Shown here: positions 1 to 6,201 of the stretch, piece by piece | How the letters are laid out: the number at the start of each line of letters is the position of its first letter | Position numbering within the stretch: the first letter of the stretch is position 1 | Source of the DNA: Ignavibacteriota bacterium | GTDB lineage: Bacteria > Bacteroidota > Ignavibacteria > Palsa-1295 | NCBI GenBank assembly: GCA_025357895.1 | Contig: JANYLL010000060.1 | Location: 1-7,590, forward strand | DNA: 7,590 nucleotides | Direction of reading: 5' to 3' | Position numbers and translations under genes: made by a program | The notes under the pieces: model-generated | What the model saw: only the letters and a program-made list of their open reading frames with translations | Told to the model about the DNA's origin: nothing | The model's database searches: none

Positions 1-950
1 TTATCCTTGATATTTTTGCATCTCGTGCCAGAACGCGTGAAGCAAAAACACAGATTGAACTTGCGCAACTTGAATATTATTTGCCGCGCCTAACCGGGCA
101 ATGGACGCATTTATCAAAACAATACGGCGGAATTGGTACTAAGGGTCCCGGCGAAACGCAGATCGAGACCGATCGCCGGTTGATCAATACACGCATTGCT
201 AAACTTAAAGAAAAACTTAGTGATATAGAACGCCAGCAGGAAACACGCCGCGAAGGTAGATCGGATGAAATGGCTCGTGTTGCACTTGTTGGTTATACGA
301 ATGCCGGAAAATCTTCTTTGCTAAATGTTGTTTCCGCCGGCGAAGTATTTGTCGAAGACAGGCTTTTTGCAACACTCGATGCAACCACTCGCGCCGTAGA
401 ACTTTCGCAGGGAAGAAAAATTTTATTAACAGATACTGTAGGCTTTATTCGTAAACTTCCTCCTAAGCTTATCGCATCATTTCGCACAACACTTGCAGAA
501 GTAGCAGAAGCCGATATATTATTGCATGTTGTTGATGTAGGGCATTCCGATCTTGATGAACATATTGCAGTCGTCGAAAAAACACTGGAAGATCTCGAAG
601 TATCCGGTAAGCCTGTCATCATGGTCTTTAATAAAACCGATCTTGTAAAAAAAGAAGATCATTATAAATTTGAAGAATTGCAGGGGCTTTATCCTCATTC
701 GGTTTTTATCAGCGCATTCAAAGGCGTCGGATTAACTGCCCTTAAAACAGAGATCGAAAAAGTCATTGCTGAATCATCAAGCGATATGACAGTCGAAGTA
801 CCGCTCGATCATTTCGAGATCGCTTCAAGGCTTCATGAATTAGCTGAAGTTAAGGATCGCAAATTTGGCGATACTTCCGTTATTATGAAACTCTCAGTCC
901 ATCATCGGAATCTCGCAAGAGTGGAGCGATTGCTAGCGAAGGCAGCATAG
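1..950 (+). CDS. hflX: GTPase HflX, 3' part (5' end outside window)
   Basis: This is the C-terminal part of HflX, a translation-factor-class (TRAFAC) GTPase that binds the 50S subunit and splits or rescues stalled ribosomes in known members. The frame is open from the first full codon at base 3, so the gene starts upstream; a TTG at 81 is internal and not a real start. Visible in order are the end of the HflX N-terminal domain (Q-I-E-L-A-Q-L-E-Y at about 45-77), the family signature GIGTKGPGETQIETDRR (129-179), a basic coiled helix, then the G domain: G1 GYTNAGKSS (291-317), G3 DTVGF (432-446), G4 NKTD (630-641) and G5 starting S-A-F (711). The C-terminal subdomain follows and the gene ends normally with TAG. 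All nucleotide-binding motifs are intact, so it is probably functional. Identification is firm; only the N-terminus is unseen. Confidence 0.96.
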   Translation, partial: ILDIFASRARTREAKTQIELAQLEYYLPRLTGQWTHLSKQYGGIGTKGPGETQIETDRRLINTRIAKLKEKLSDIERQQETRREGRSDEMARVALVGYTNAGKSSLLNVVSAGEVFVEDRLFATLDATTRAVELSQGRKILLTDTVGFIRKLPPKLIASFRTTLAEVAEADILLHVVDVGHSDLDEHIAVVEKTLEDLEVSGKPVIMVFNKTDLVKKEDHYKFEELQGLYPHSVFISAFKGVGLTALKTEIEKVIAESSSDMTVEVPLDHFEIASRLHELAEVKDRKFGDTSVIMKLSVHHRNLARVERLLAKAA

Positions 951-969
951 GGAATTTATTAAATTTCCC
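950..969 (+). other. Hairpin at the hflX stop codon, possible weak terminator
   Basis: The stretch GGGAATTTATTAAATTTCCC can fold as 8 bp: GGGAA with TTCCC plus TTT with AAA, one bulged T and a three-base loop. It begins at the last base of the hflX stop codon. It is not followed by a T tract, so intrinsic termination is doubtful. It could also be a transcript-end stabiliser or chance. Confidence 0.3.
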
Positions 970-985
970 AGAATGAAGGTGTACA

Positions 986-1027
986 ATGTTGCTTAAACTG
1001 ATTTTACTTTCCTTTTGTATACTCTGA
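986..1027 (+). other. 13-codon mini-ORF with good ribosome binding site, upstream of the lipoprotein gene
   Basis: An ATG at 986 is preceded by AAGGTG (976-981, 4 bases spacing), the best Shine-Dalgarno-like site seen in the window. It encodes MLLKLILLSFCIL and stops at TGA 1025-1027, 17 bases before the ATG of the lipoprotein gene. The peptide is very hydrophobic, like a signal-peptide core. It may be a leader peptide coupled to the downstream gene, or the relic of an earlier start cut off by a frameshift. It may also be chance. No family is recognised. Confidence 0.25.
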
Positions 1028-1044
1028 ATAATTCATTATTGCAT

Positions 1045-1518
1045 CGTATGAGAACATTGATGCTTCTTTCGTTTGTGCTCTCTTGCTGCACTTCCACCAG
1101 AAGTATGGAAAGCCGTGTAAGTATTTTTTCGCGACCGGATACAAATAAAATTCTTTTTGTCGTTATGAGGATTACCCGTGATTCTCTCAGCGGAAAAAAG
1201 GTGATAACAGTCCTCAGCAAAACTCAAACTTCCGGAACAATAAAAAAAGAATATTCCGATCATGCGGATGCGGAAAATTATTTAACCGTGGATCTATTCG
1301 ATGGAGAGCAAATCGTAACGACGATAACAATGGAGCATCCACTCTATAAACAAGTTGAATATGCTGACAGTACTAATGTTCTTATTTCGAAAAAAATCGT
1401 TCTGGATAAGGCAGATTTTTTTATCAGGCTTCCGATTCATGGGAATGCAAGCCTGATCAGAATTTCAGAAACACTGAAGAACAAGGCTAGACAAGAACTG
1501 ACAATAATCCCTTTGTGA
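1045..1518 (+). CDS. Small predicted lipoprotein, unknown function, paired with M64 peptidase
   Basis: A protein of about 157 residues whose family I do not recognise. From ATG 1045 it begins MRTLMLLSFVLSCC; V-L-S-C makes a plausible lipobox with Cys13 lipidated, implying membrane anchoring after signal peptidase II cleavage. The signal is unusually short. A TTG at 1015 in the same frame would lengthen it by 10 residues and is a real alternative; an in-frame stop at 994-996 excludes anything earlier. Neither start has a clear Shine-Dalgarno site. The mature part alternates polar and hydrophobic residues, suggesting a beta-rich fold, with a central E-N-Y-L-T-V-D-L-F-D-G and a later A-D-F-F-I-R-L-P segment. 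It ends four bases before the M64 peptidase start, so the two are almost certainly co-transcribed. It could be a partner, anchor or inhibitor of that peptidase, or a detached version of the N-terminal domain some M64 proteins carry; this is inference. Confidence 0.75.
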   Translation, partial: RMRTLMLLSFVLSCCTSTRSMESRVSIFSRPDTNKILFVVMRITRDSLSGKKVITVLSKTQTSGTIKKEYSDHADAENYLTVDLFDGEQIVTTITMEHPLYKQVEYADSTNVLISKKIVLDKADFFIRLPIHGNASLIRISETLKNKARQELTIIPL

Positions 1519-1522
1519 AGCT

Positions 1523-2929
1523 ATGAAAACAACCTTCATTATTTTTTTTATTATAGCACTACTGCCTCAATATATCCGGGCGCAGACATTTGAAGTAGAT
1601 ACTCTGCAGTATTACGGAGATATTTCGAAACATATCAATTTTGTAATACTGGGGGATGGATATATGGCTTCAGAGCAGGATGGATTTATTTCCGATGCAA
1701 AAAAACTATCCGGCTATCTTCTTGCTCAATCGCCTTGGTCTCATTATAAGGCATATTTCAATGTTTTTGCTATTAAAGTTATCTCCAACGAATCGGGTGC
1801 AATACATCCCAATACTGCAAGCGATTGCTCTTCAGCCCAACCCTCGGTTCCGGTTTCCAACCCAGATACATATTTGGGATGTAGTTTTGATTCCTATGGA
1901 ATTCATCGCCTTCTTGTTCCGATGAACACAGCAAACATTGCAGCAGTATTAGCCACAAATTTTCCGAGTTATGATCAAGTACTAATCACTTCAAATTCTC
2001 CTTATTATGGCGGATCGGGAGGAGAATTTGCAACAGCTTCATTAGAAAGTACAAGTGATGAAATCGTAGCTCATGAAATAGGGCATTCCTTTGCATATTT
2101 AGCCGATGAATATTGGGCGGGTCCTTCATACGCAATAGAAAAACCCAATATGACACAACAATCAAATCCTACACTCATTAAATGGAAAAACTGGTTGAAG
2201 GCTGGAACAGGGATCGCCATCGTTCCTTTTGCCGAAAATCCATCGTGGTTCAAGCCGAGTTCAAATTGCAAAATGAGAGCATTAGGCTTGAACTATTGCA
2301 GCGTTTGTAAAGAAGCGATCATTGAAAAAATCCATTCACTTGTTAATCCTATCGTACGGTATTCTCCCGATCTGGATACGATCAGTTCGCAAACACCGCT
2401 ACTGAATTTTAGTCTTGATACCGTAATCTTTCCCAGTCCGAACACTTTGAGGATCGGATGGAATTTAGATGGCGCTGCAATTATTGCAAAAAACGATTCT
2501 GTAAAAATCGACCAGCAAAAATTATCTATTGGTTCTCATATTCTCACGGTTAGCGTACTTGATACCACCGATCTTGTGAAGATCGATAGTCATTTCACAA
2601 ACCATCTGCATTATATTACATGGACAATCAAGAAAGCCGCCGCCGGAGGAGTCAGGATCGCAAGTGGTGATAATGCAATTTCCTGTTCTATTTTCCCGAA
2701 TCCTGCAAGCAAAATTTTGAACATTATGATCAACATGGAAAAAGATGAAAAATTATTTTTGGAGATCATTTCGCTTGATGGAAAGGTAGTTCAACATATC
2801 GCAGATGGCATCATAGTAAACCACACCTATTCAGTACAAACCGATATTTCACATCTTGCCCAAGGAGCATACACGTTAGTTTATAAAGTCGGCGATGTTT
2901 TAGATAAACACCTTTTTATCAAGCAGTAA
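1523..2929 (+). CDS. Secreted M64-family zinc metallopeptidase with T9SS type A sorting domain
   Basis: A 468-residue secreted peptidase. It starts with a signal peptide (MKTTFIIFFIIALLPQYIRA, cleavage probably near A-Q at 20-21). The M64 catalytic domain spans roughly residues 30-280. It contains the early F-V-I-L-G-D-G-Y motif and the zinc site HEIGHSFAYLADEY, with His184 and His188 as ligands, Glu185 as catalytic base and Asp195 a probable third ligand. The C-K-M-R and Y-C-S-V-C-K-E segments typical of the family follow. Residues about 283-372 look like an Ig-like beta domain. The last 80 or so residues, from I-F-P-N-P-A-S (390-396), are a type A T9SS sorting domain, so the protein should cross the outer membrane by T9SS and be released or surface-attached. 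Founding M64 members cleave IgA, but the substrate here cannot be told. It follows the lipoprotein gene by four bases and is probably translationally coupled to it. Confidence 0.93.
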   Translation: MKTTFIIFFIIALLPQYIRAQTFEVDTLQYYGDISKHINFVILGDGYMASEQDGFISDAKKLSGYLLAQSPWSHYKAYFNVFAIKVISNESGAIHPNTASDCSSAQPSVPVSNPDTYLGCSFDSYGIHRLLVPMNTANIAAVLATNFPSYDQVLITSNSPYYGGSGGEFATASLESTSDEIVAHEIGHSFAYLADEYWAGPSYAIEKPNMTQQSNPTLIKWKNWLKAGTGIAIVPFAENPSWFKPSSNCKMRALGLNYCSVCKEAIIEKIHSLVNPIVRYSPDLDTISSQTPLLNFSLDTVIFPSPNTLRIGWNLDGAAIIAKNDSVKIDQQKLSIGSHILTVSVLDTTDLVKIDSHFTNHLHYITWTIKKAAAGGVRIASGDNAISCSIFPNPASKILNIMINMEKDEKLFLEIISLDGKVVQHIADGIIVNHTYSVQTDISHLAQGAYTLVYKVGDVLDKHLFIKQ

Positions 2930-3078
2930 ATTCTTTCTTCACCACCATCTACGTTTGATGAAAGCGAATGATCGTGTTCCTCAAAGAAGTTAAACTTCAA
3001 TATATATGAAATTTAAGAATGGTCTTTCATAATTCCTGAACTCTCCTCTGTCCAAATTCGTATTCTATAGTTCAATAT
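2930..3078 (+). promoter_or_regulatory. AT-rich intergenic spacer, likely promoter region of the partner-switching operon
   Basis: This 149-bp gap separates the M64 gene from the phosphatase gene. No strong terminator follows the M64 stop. An AT-rich block at 2996-3015 contains TATATATG, a possible -10 element, but no convincing -35 box is spaced upstream. A small inverted repeat GAAGT-TAA-ACTTC lies just before it (2986-2998). The ten bases TTCAATATAT occur at 2996-3005 and again at 3071-3080 across the start codon. A promoter is expected here because of the gap, but its exact position is not fixed by the sequence. Confidence 0.3.
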
Positions 3079-5334
3079 ATGGCACGAGGGGAAATTACGA
3101 TCTGGAATATTATGTGGCGCCGCTTTCTGGCTTTTGTCAGAGCGGCGGGGACTCGCGCAGCCTTCAATGCACTTTTCGGCCTTTTCACCTTTGCGGTTGT
3201 TCTTGTTGTTGATCTCATTGCGAATTCACTGAAGACCATTCAGGGTGCTTCAATGGATATTATCCGTACACTGCTCTTAGTGCTCGGATTATTCTTCTGG
3301 TCACGAGCTATTACTCCGTTTATCATTCGGCATCGTGATCTATCACGAAGCGTAGGCAAAGCAGAATCGAGTTTGATTCCTGTAAAAGTACTTCGCTGGT
3401 TCGTTGTATCGTTGGCCATCGGCTGTCTCTTTTCATTTTTGCCAAATATCTTTACTCTATCGGTCGGTCCGAATTTTGAACCAAAAAATCCGAATACCGT
3501 AACAAGCATTGATATCATTGGTGCAATATGGTTCATTGGTTTTTCAGTTCTCCTTGTCGGCTTCGTCCGATTTCTCTTTTTATGGCAGAGAACTGCCGAA
3601 CTTCGCCGGCGTTTTATGTTATGGCTTTTTCCGATAGTACTTTTTAGCATTGCACACTACTTGCAATTAAAAAATGTTTTTCCTCAAGATACGCTATCTG
3701 ATCTGATACTTTATGGTCTTCGCGGCCTTGTCATTTTCAGTACTCTTTTTTTATGGTTCCGAATTCAGTGGATGCCGCATGTATCGCGGACGGAAAAAAA
3801 CCGAATACTTATTTTCAGCGCACTTGATACCCTCTTAAGTCTCACCGCCTTTATTCTTTATCTTAATATACCGGTTCTTCTGCGATATTCCATTATTTTA
3901 CAAAGCGGAATGATGGTCACATTGCTTGCTTTCACTTCATATTTCGGTCTTATTTTTTTTAATGCTCTCTTCACCCTTTCTTCTTCCGAACTGGTCGAGC
4001 GGCGTGCCGCAGAAGTTCAATCGCTTGCTAAATTGACTCGGTTCAGCTCTGACGTTCTGACAAGCGAACTGCTTTTAGATATTCCTAAACTTGCAGATCA
4101 GATCACTGCTTTAGCCAGAGAAGCAACGAAATCAGATTGCGCATGGCTTGAGCTGAACATGAAATCTACTTTCGGCGGAATCTCGAACGATGGCTCTGTC
4201 TATCGGTCGTATGATTCTATTCCTTCCGAGATCGCTGAGCGCATTACGAATGAACTTTCGCCGTATGTCAGAACTTCAGATAAGCAGGAAAGAACCCTTG
4301 CCGAAGAACTTGCTATAACTCAACGACCTATTCTGCTTACATCCGGATATTTTATCAATGAAGACTGGCGAAGAAATAGTAACGGAAAAAATATTCCCGA
4401 TCAGCTTTCATCGATCATCGCCGTGCCGCTTCTTCATAAAGAAAAATTGCGAGGGGCGCTGTATGTAGCAAAAAAAAGAGAATATGGTTTTGATGATGAA
4501 GATGTAACAGTGCTTACTGCATTCAGTGATGTTGCTTCACTTGCCTTGGATACGGCACGGCTTTTGACCGATTCGATCGAAAAGCAAAAATTTGATGGAG
4601 AACTTCGGGCTGCCAGAGCGATGCAAAAAAGTCTGCTGCCAAATAAAGTACCGGATATTCCGGGTTTCGAACTCAGTGCCATCAGCATTCCTGCGTATGA
4701 AGTCGGCGGCGATTATTATGATTTTTCTAATCTTTGGGACGGCTCTCCGCTTGTAGTGATCGGCGATGTTTCCGGGAAAGGAATTTCCGCATCTATTTTT
4801 ATGGCGGAGACAAAAGGCATTGTTCAGGCTCTTGCACCGATGATGATGACGCTTCGAGAACTCTTCATCGCAACCAACGACGCTCTTATGCGCAATATTA
4901 ATCTGCAGGGATTTCGCCGCTCCTTCGTTACCCTTGCAGCACTGAGCTTCAAAGGCAACTCCATAAAATATGTTCGGGGCGGCCACACTCCGCTTCTTAT
5001 TTTTTCCAAGGATGGGAAGTATGAATACATCCAGCCCAAAGGAATGGGAATCGGATTTGTCGGCAAGAAAATTTTTGATGAAGTACTCGATGAAAAAGAA
5101 ATTCTTGTCGAAAGCGGCGAGACGATTATCATCTTCAGCGACGGACTTACCGAGATCAGGGATATTGGCGGCGAAGAACTTGGCTATGCAAGATTCGCCG
5201 AGATCGTCAAAACGACACTTACCGAAATCGATACTCAGAAAATGACAGATCATATCTTGCGTGATGTACTGATGTATGCCGGAGCTTCATCTTTTACCGA
5301 TGATGCAACCTTCGTTGTTATCAGAAGAGTATAA
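3079..5334 (+). CDS. Membrane-anchored GAF-PP2C (SpoIIE/RsbU-type) serine phosphatase
   Basis: A 751-residue polytopic phosphatase expected to dephosphorylate the STAS protein encoded next. Residues about 29-296 hold roughly eight hydrophobic segments, a membrane sensory region I do not recognise. A short helix (about 300-333) leads into a GAF domain (about 335-495), then a helical linker ending M-Q-K-S-L-L-P (to 521). The PP2C domain fills the rest. Metal-binding and catalytic motifs are intact: GGDYYDF with Asp545, GDVSGKG with Asp563, the R-G-G-H-T-P-L-L segment, FSDGLTE with Asp688 and DDATF with Asp741/Asp742. It should therefore be an active Mn/Mg-dependent phosphatase. The ATG at 3079 has no clear ribosome site; a second ATG at 3112 would remove 11 residues without touching any domain. 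It is the first gene of a three-gene operon and most likely the signal input of a partner-switching pathway. The signal is unknown. Confidence 0.93.
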   Translation: MARGEITIWNIMWRRFLAFVRAAGTRAAFNALFGLFTFAVVLVVDLIANSLKTIQGASMDIIRTLLLVLGLFFWSRAITPFIIRHRDLSRSVGKAESSLIPVKVLRWFVVSLAIGCLFSFLPNIFTLSVGPNFEPKNPNTVTSIDIIGAIWFIGFSVLLVGFVRFLFLWQRTAELRRRFMLWLFPIVLFSIAHYLQLKNVFPQDTLSDLILYGLRGLVIFSTLFLWFRIQWMPHVSRTEKNRILIFSALDTLLSLTAFILYLNIPVLLRYSIILQSGMMVTLLAFTSYFGLIFFNALFTLSSSELVERRAAEVQSLAKLTRFSSDVLTSELLLDIPKLADQITALAREATKSDCAWLELNMKSTFGGISNDGSVYRSYDSIPSEIAERITNELSPYVRTSDKQERTLAEELAITQRPILLTSGYFINEDWRRNSNGKNIPDQLSSIIAVPLLHKEKLRGALYVAKKREYGFDDEDVTVLTAFSDVASLALDTARLLTDSIEKQKFDGELRAARAMQKSLLPNKVPDIPGFELSAISIPAYEVGGDYYDFSNLWDGSPLVVIGDVSGKGISASIFMAETKGIVQALAPMMMTLRELFIATNDALMRNINLQGFRRSFVTLAALSFKGNSIKYVRGGHTPLLIFSKDGKYEYIQPKGMGIGFVGKKIFDEVLDEKEILVESGETIIIFSDGLTEIRDIGGEELGYARFAEIVKTTLTEIDTQKMTDHILRDVLMYAGASSFTDDATFVVIRRV

Positions 5335-5358
5335 AAAAATTAATAGATTAAGAAAAAA

Positions 5359-5733
5359 ATGGCACAAATAACACCATCACAATTCGGAGCTACTGAAGCC
5401 GGCTCACCGGCTGAAGGCATTACGCTTATTGCGCTAACCGGACAGCTCGATGCTCATACCGCTCCGGAATTCGAAAGATTTCTTGAAGAGCGCGTCCGTA
5501 ATGAAAAGAAAGCGAAGCTCATTCTTGATTTTTCGAATCTCGAATATATTTCGAGTGCCGGATTGGGAGTGTTGATGGGACTTATTGAAGAAGTCCGTTC
5601 GCAATCGGGTGATATGAAGCTTATCAAAGTACCGGAAAAAATTTATCATGTACTTGATCTGCTCGGCTTTCCGATAGTCTTTGAAGTATTACCACAGCTT
5701 GAAGATGCACTTAGCGCTTTCGGAAAAAAATAA
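5359..5733 (+). CDS. STAS-domain anti-sigma factor antagonist (SpoIIAA/RsbV-like)
   Basis: A 124-residue single STAS domain with a 15-20 residue N-terminal extension. The core reads L-T-G-Q-L-D-A-H-T-A (27-36), followed by L-I-L-D-F-S-N-L-E-Y-I-S-S-A-G-L-G (54-70). Aligning the last part with SpoIIAA (D-S-S-G-L-G, phosphorylated at Ser58) places the phospho-acceptor at Ser66, which is present, so regulation by phosphorylation is expected. In the family, the unphosphorylated form binds the RsbW/SpoIIAB-type kinase and frees its target; the phosphorylated form does not. The gene lies 24 bases after the phosphatase stop and is immediately followed by the kinase gene, giving the order phosphatase, antagonist, kinase. 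The start ATG follows an A-rich stretch (AAGAAAAAA) that may serve as a weak ribosome site. The Asp before the acceptor Ser in SpoIIAA is Ser65 here, a common substitution. Confidence 0.93.
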   Translation: MAQITPSQFGATEAGSPAEGITLIALTGQLDAHTAPEFERFLEERVRNEKKAKLILDFSNLEYISSAGLGVLMGLIEEVRSQSGDMKLIKVPEKIYHVLDLLGFPIVFEVLPQLEDALSAFGKK

Positions 5734-5736
5734 GTG

Positions 5737-6159
5737 ATGCGTATCAATACCATATCGCTTCCTGCCGATACCCGAATTCTGGCTGAGCTTCGCTCGTTCA
5801 TTTCGCGGACTGCACAGAATATCGGCATTGATCCCGAGACGCTGCACTCTCTTGAACTTGCTGCTGATGAAATTGCAACGAACGTTATCGAGCATGTTGC
5901 GCCTGAAATGCCCTGCGATATTTTTTGTCGGTGCAGCATTGATTCCGAAAATCATACAGTCATCTGTGAAATCTCCTGGCAATCGCCTGAGCCATTCCGT
6001 CCCGAAAGCCTTCCTGAGACTGAGGATATTCGGCAGCGTCTTGAATCCCGCCAACCCGGCGGCTTGGGTATCTTTCTTATCCATGCCTTAGTTGATGAAA
6101 TAGAATATGATTATCAGGAAGGCAGAAGTGTTATCAGATTAATGAAAAAAATAGAGTAG
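5737..6159 (+). CDS. RsbW-like HATPase_c serine kinase / anti-sigma-type regulator with degenerate G1 box
   Basis: A 140-residue single-domain GHKL ATPase of the RsbW/SpoIIAB type, expected to phosphorylate the STAS protein and to bind a target regulator. The N box is clear: E-L-A-A-D-E-I-A-T-N-V-I-E-H, with Glu45 as the likely catalytic base and Asn49 as Mg ligand. The G2-like P-G-G-L-G-I-F-L-I (107-115) is also present. The G1 box, normally D-x-G-x-P-F-D-P in short family members, reads Q-S-P-E-P-F-R-P (82-89), so the adenine-contacting Asp and the following Gly are missing. ATP binding could be weakened or altered. The preceding stop TAA touches a GTG at 5734 and the ATG is at 5737; either start is possible and differs by one residue. 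The GTG has a GGA 9 bases upstream. It is the last gene of the operon, followed by a strong terminator. No sigma factor adjoins it. Confidence 0.88.
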   Translation: MRINTISLPADTRILAELRSFISRTAQNIGIDPETLHSLELAADEIATNVIEHVAPEMPCDIFCRCSIDSENHTVICEISWQSPEPFRPESLPETEDIRQRLESRQPGGLGIFLIHALVDEIEYDYQEGRSVIRLMKKIE

Positions 6160-6168
6160 TCGCTAGTA

Positions 6169-6199
6169 AAAAAGGCGGATGCAATGCATCCGCCTTTTT
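6169..6199. terminator. Bidirectional intrinsic terminator between convergent genes
   Basis: A perfect inverted repeat: GGCGGATGC (6174-6182), loop AAT, GCATCCGCC (6186-6194), extended by five A:T pairs on the outside (6169-6173 with 6195-6199). The A tract on one side and T tract on the other give a run of U after the stem in both directions. It lies 9 bases after the kinase stop and 2 bases before the stop of the minus-strand gene, so it should end both transcripts. Confidence 0.93.
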
Positions 6200-6201
6200 C
6201 C

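Noticed and set aside
81..950. TTG at 81 as the start of a shortened HflX
   Set aside because: The reading frame continues upstream to the window edge with conserved HflX sequence, so the gene is simply cut by the window.
2956..3030. ATGAAAG and CTTTCAT as arms of a hairpin in the spacer after the M64 gene
   Set aside because: Seven base pairs separated by about 60 bases without a T tract is too weak to call a terminator or riboswitch.
2996..3080. TTCAATATAT present twice, 75 bases apart, upstream of the phosphatase gene
   Set aside because: Ten AT-rich bases repeated twice in an AT-rich spacer is close to chance; there is no symmetry or third copy to suggest an operator.
4537..5253. Long open frame of 238 codons on the minus strand inside the phosphatase gene
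   Set aside because: It lies entirely opposite conserved GAF-linker and PP2C coding sequence with intact motifs, and its translation (rich in K, R, F, N) shows no recognisable domain. It is a shadow frame.
5689..6084. Minus-strand open frame opposite the kinase gene
   Set aside because: It overlaps the clear HATPase_c coding frame and the end of the STAS gene and has no recognisable domain or ribosome site.
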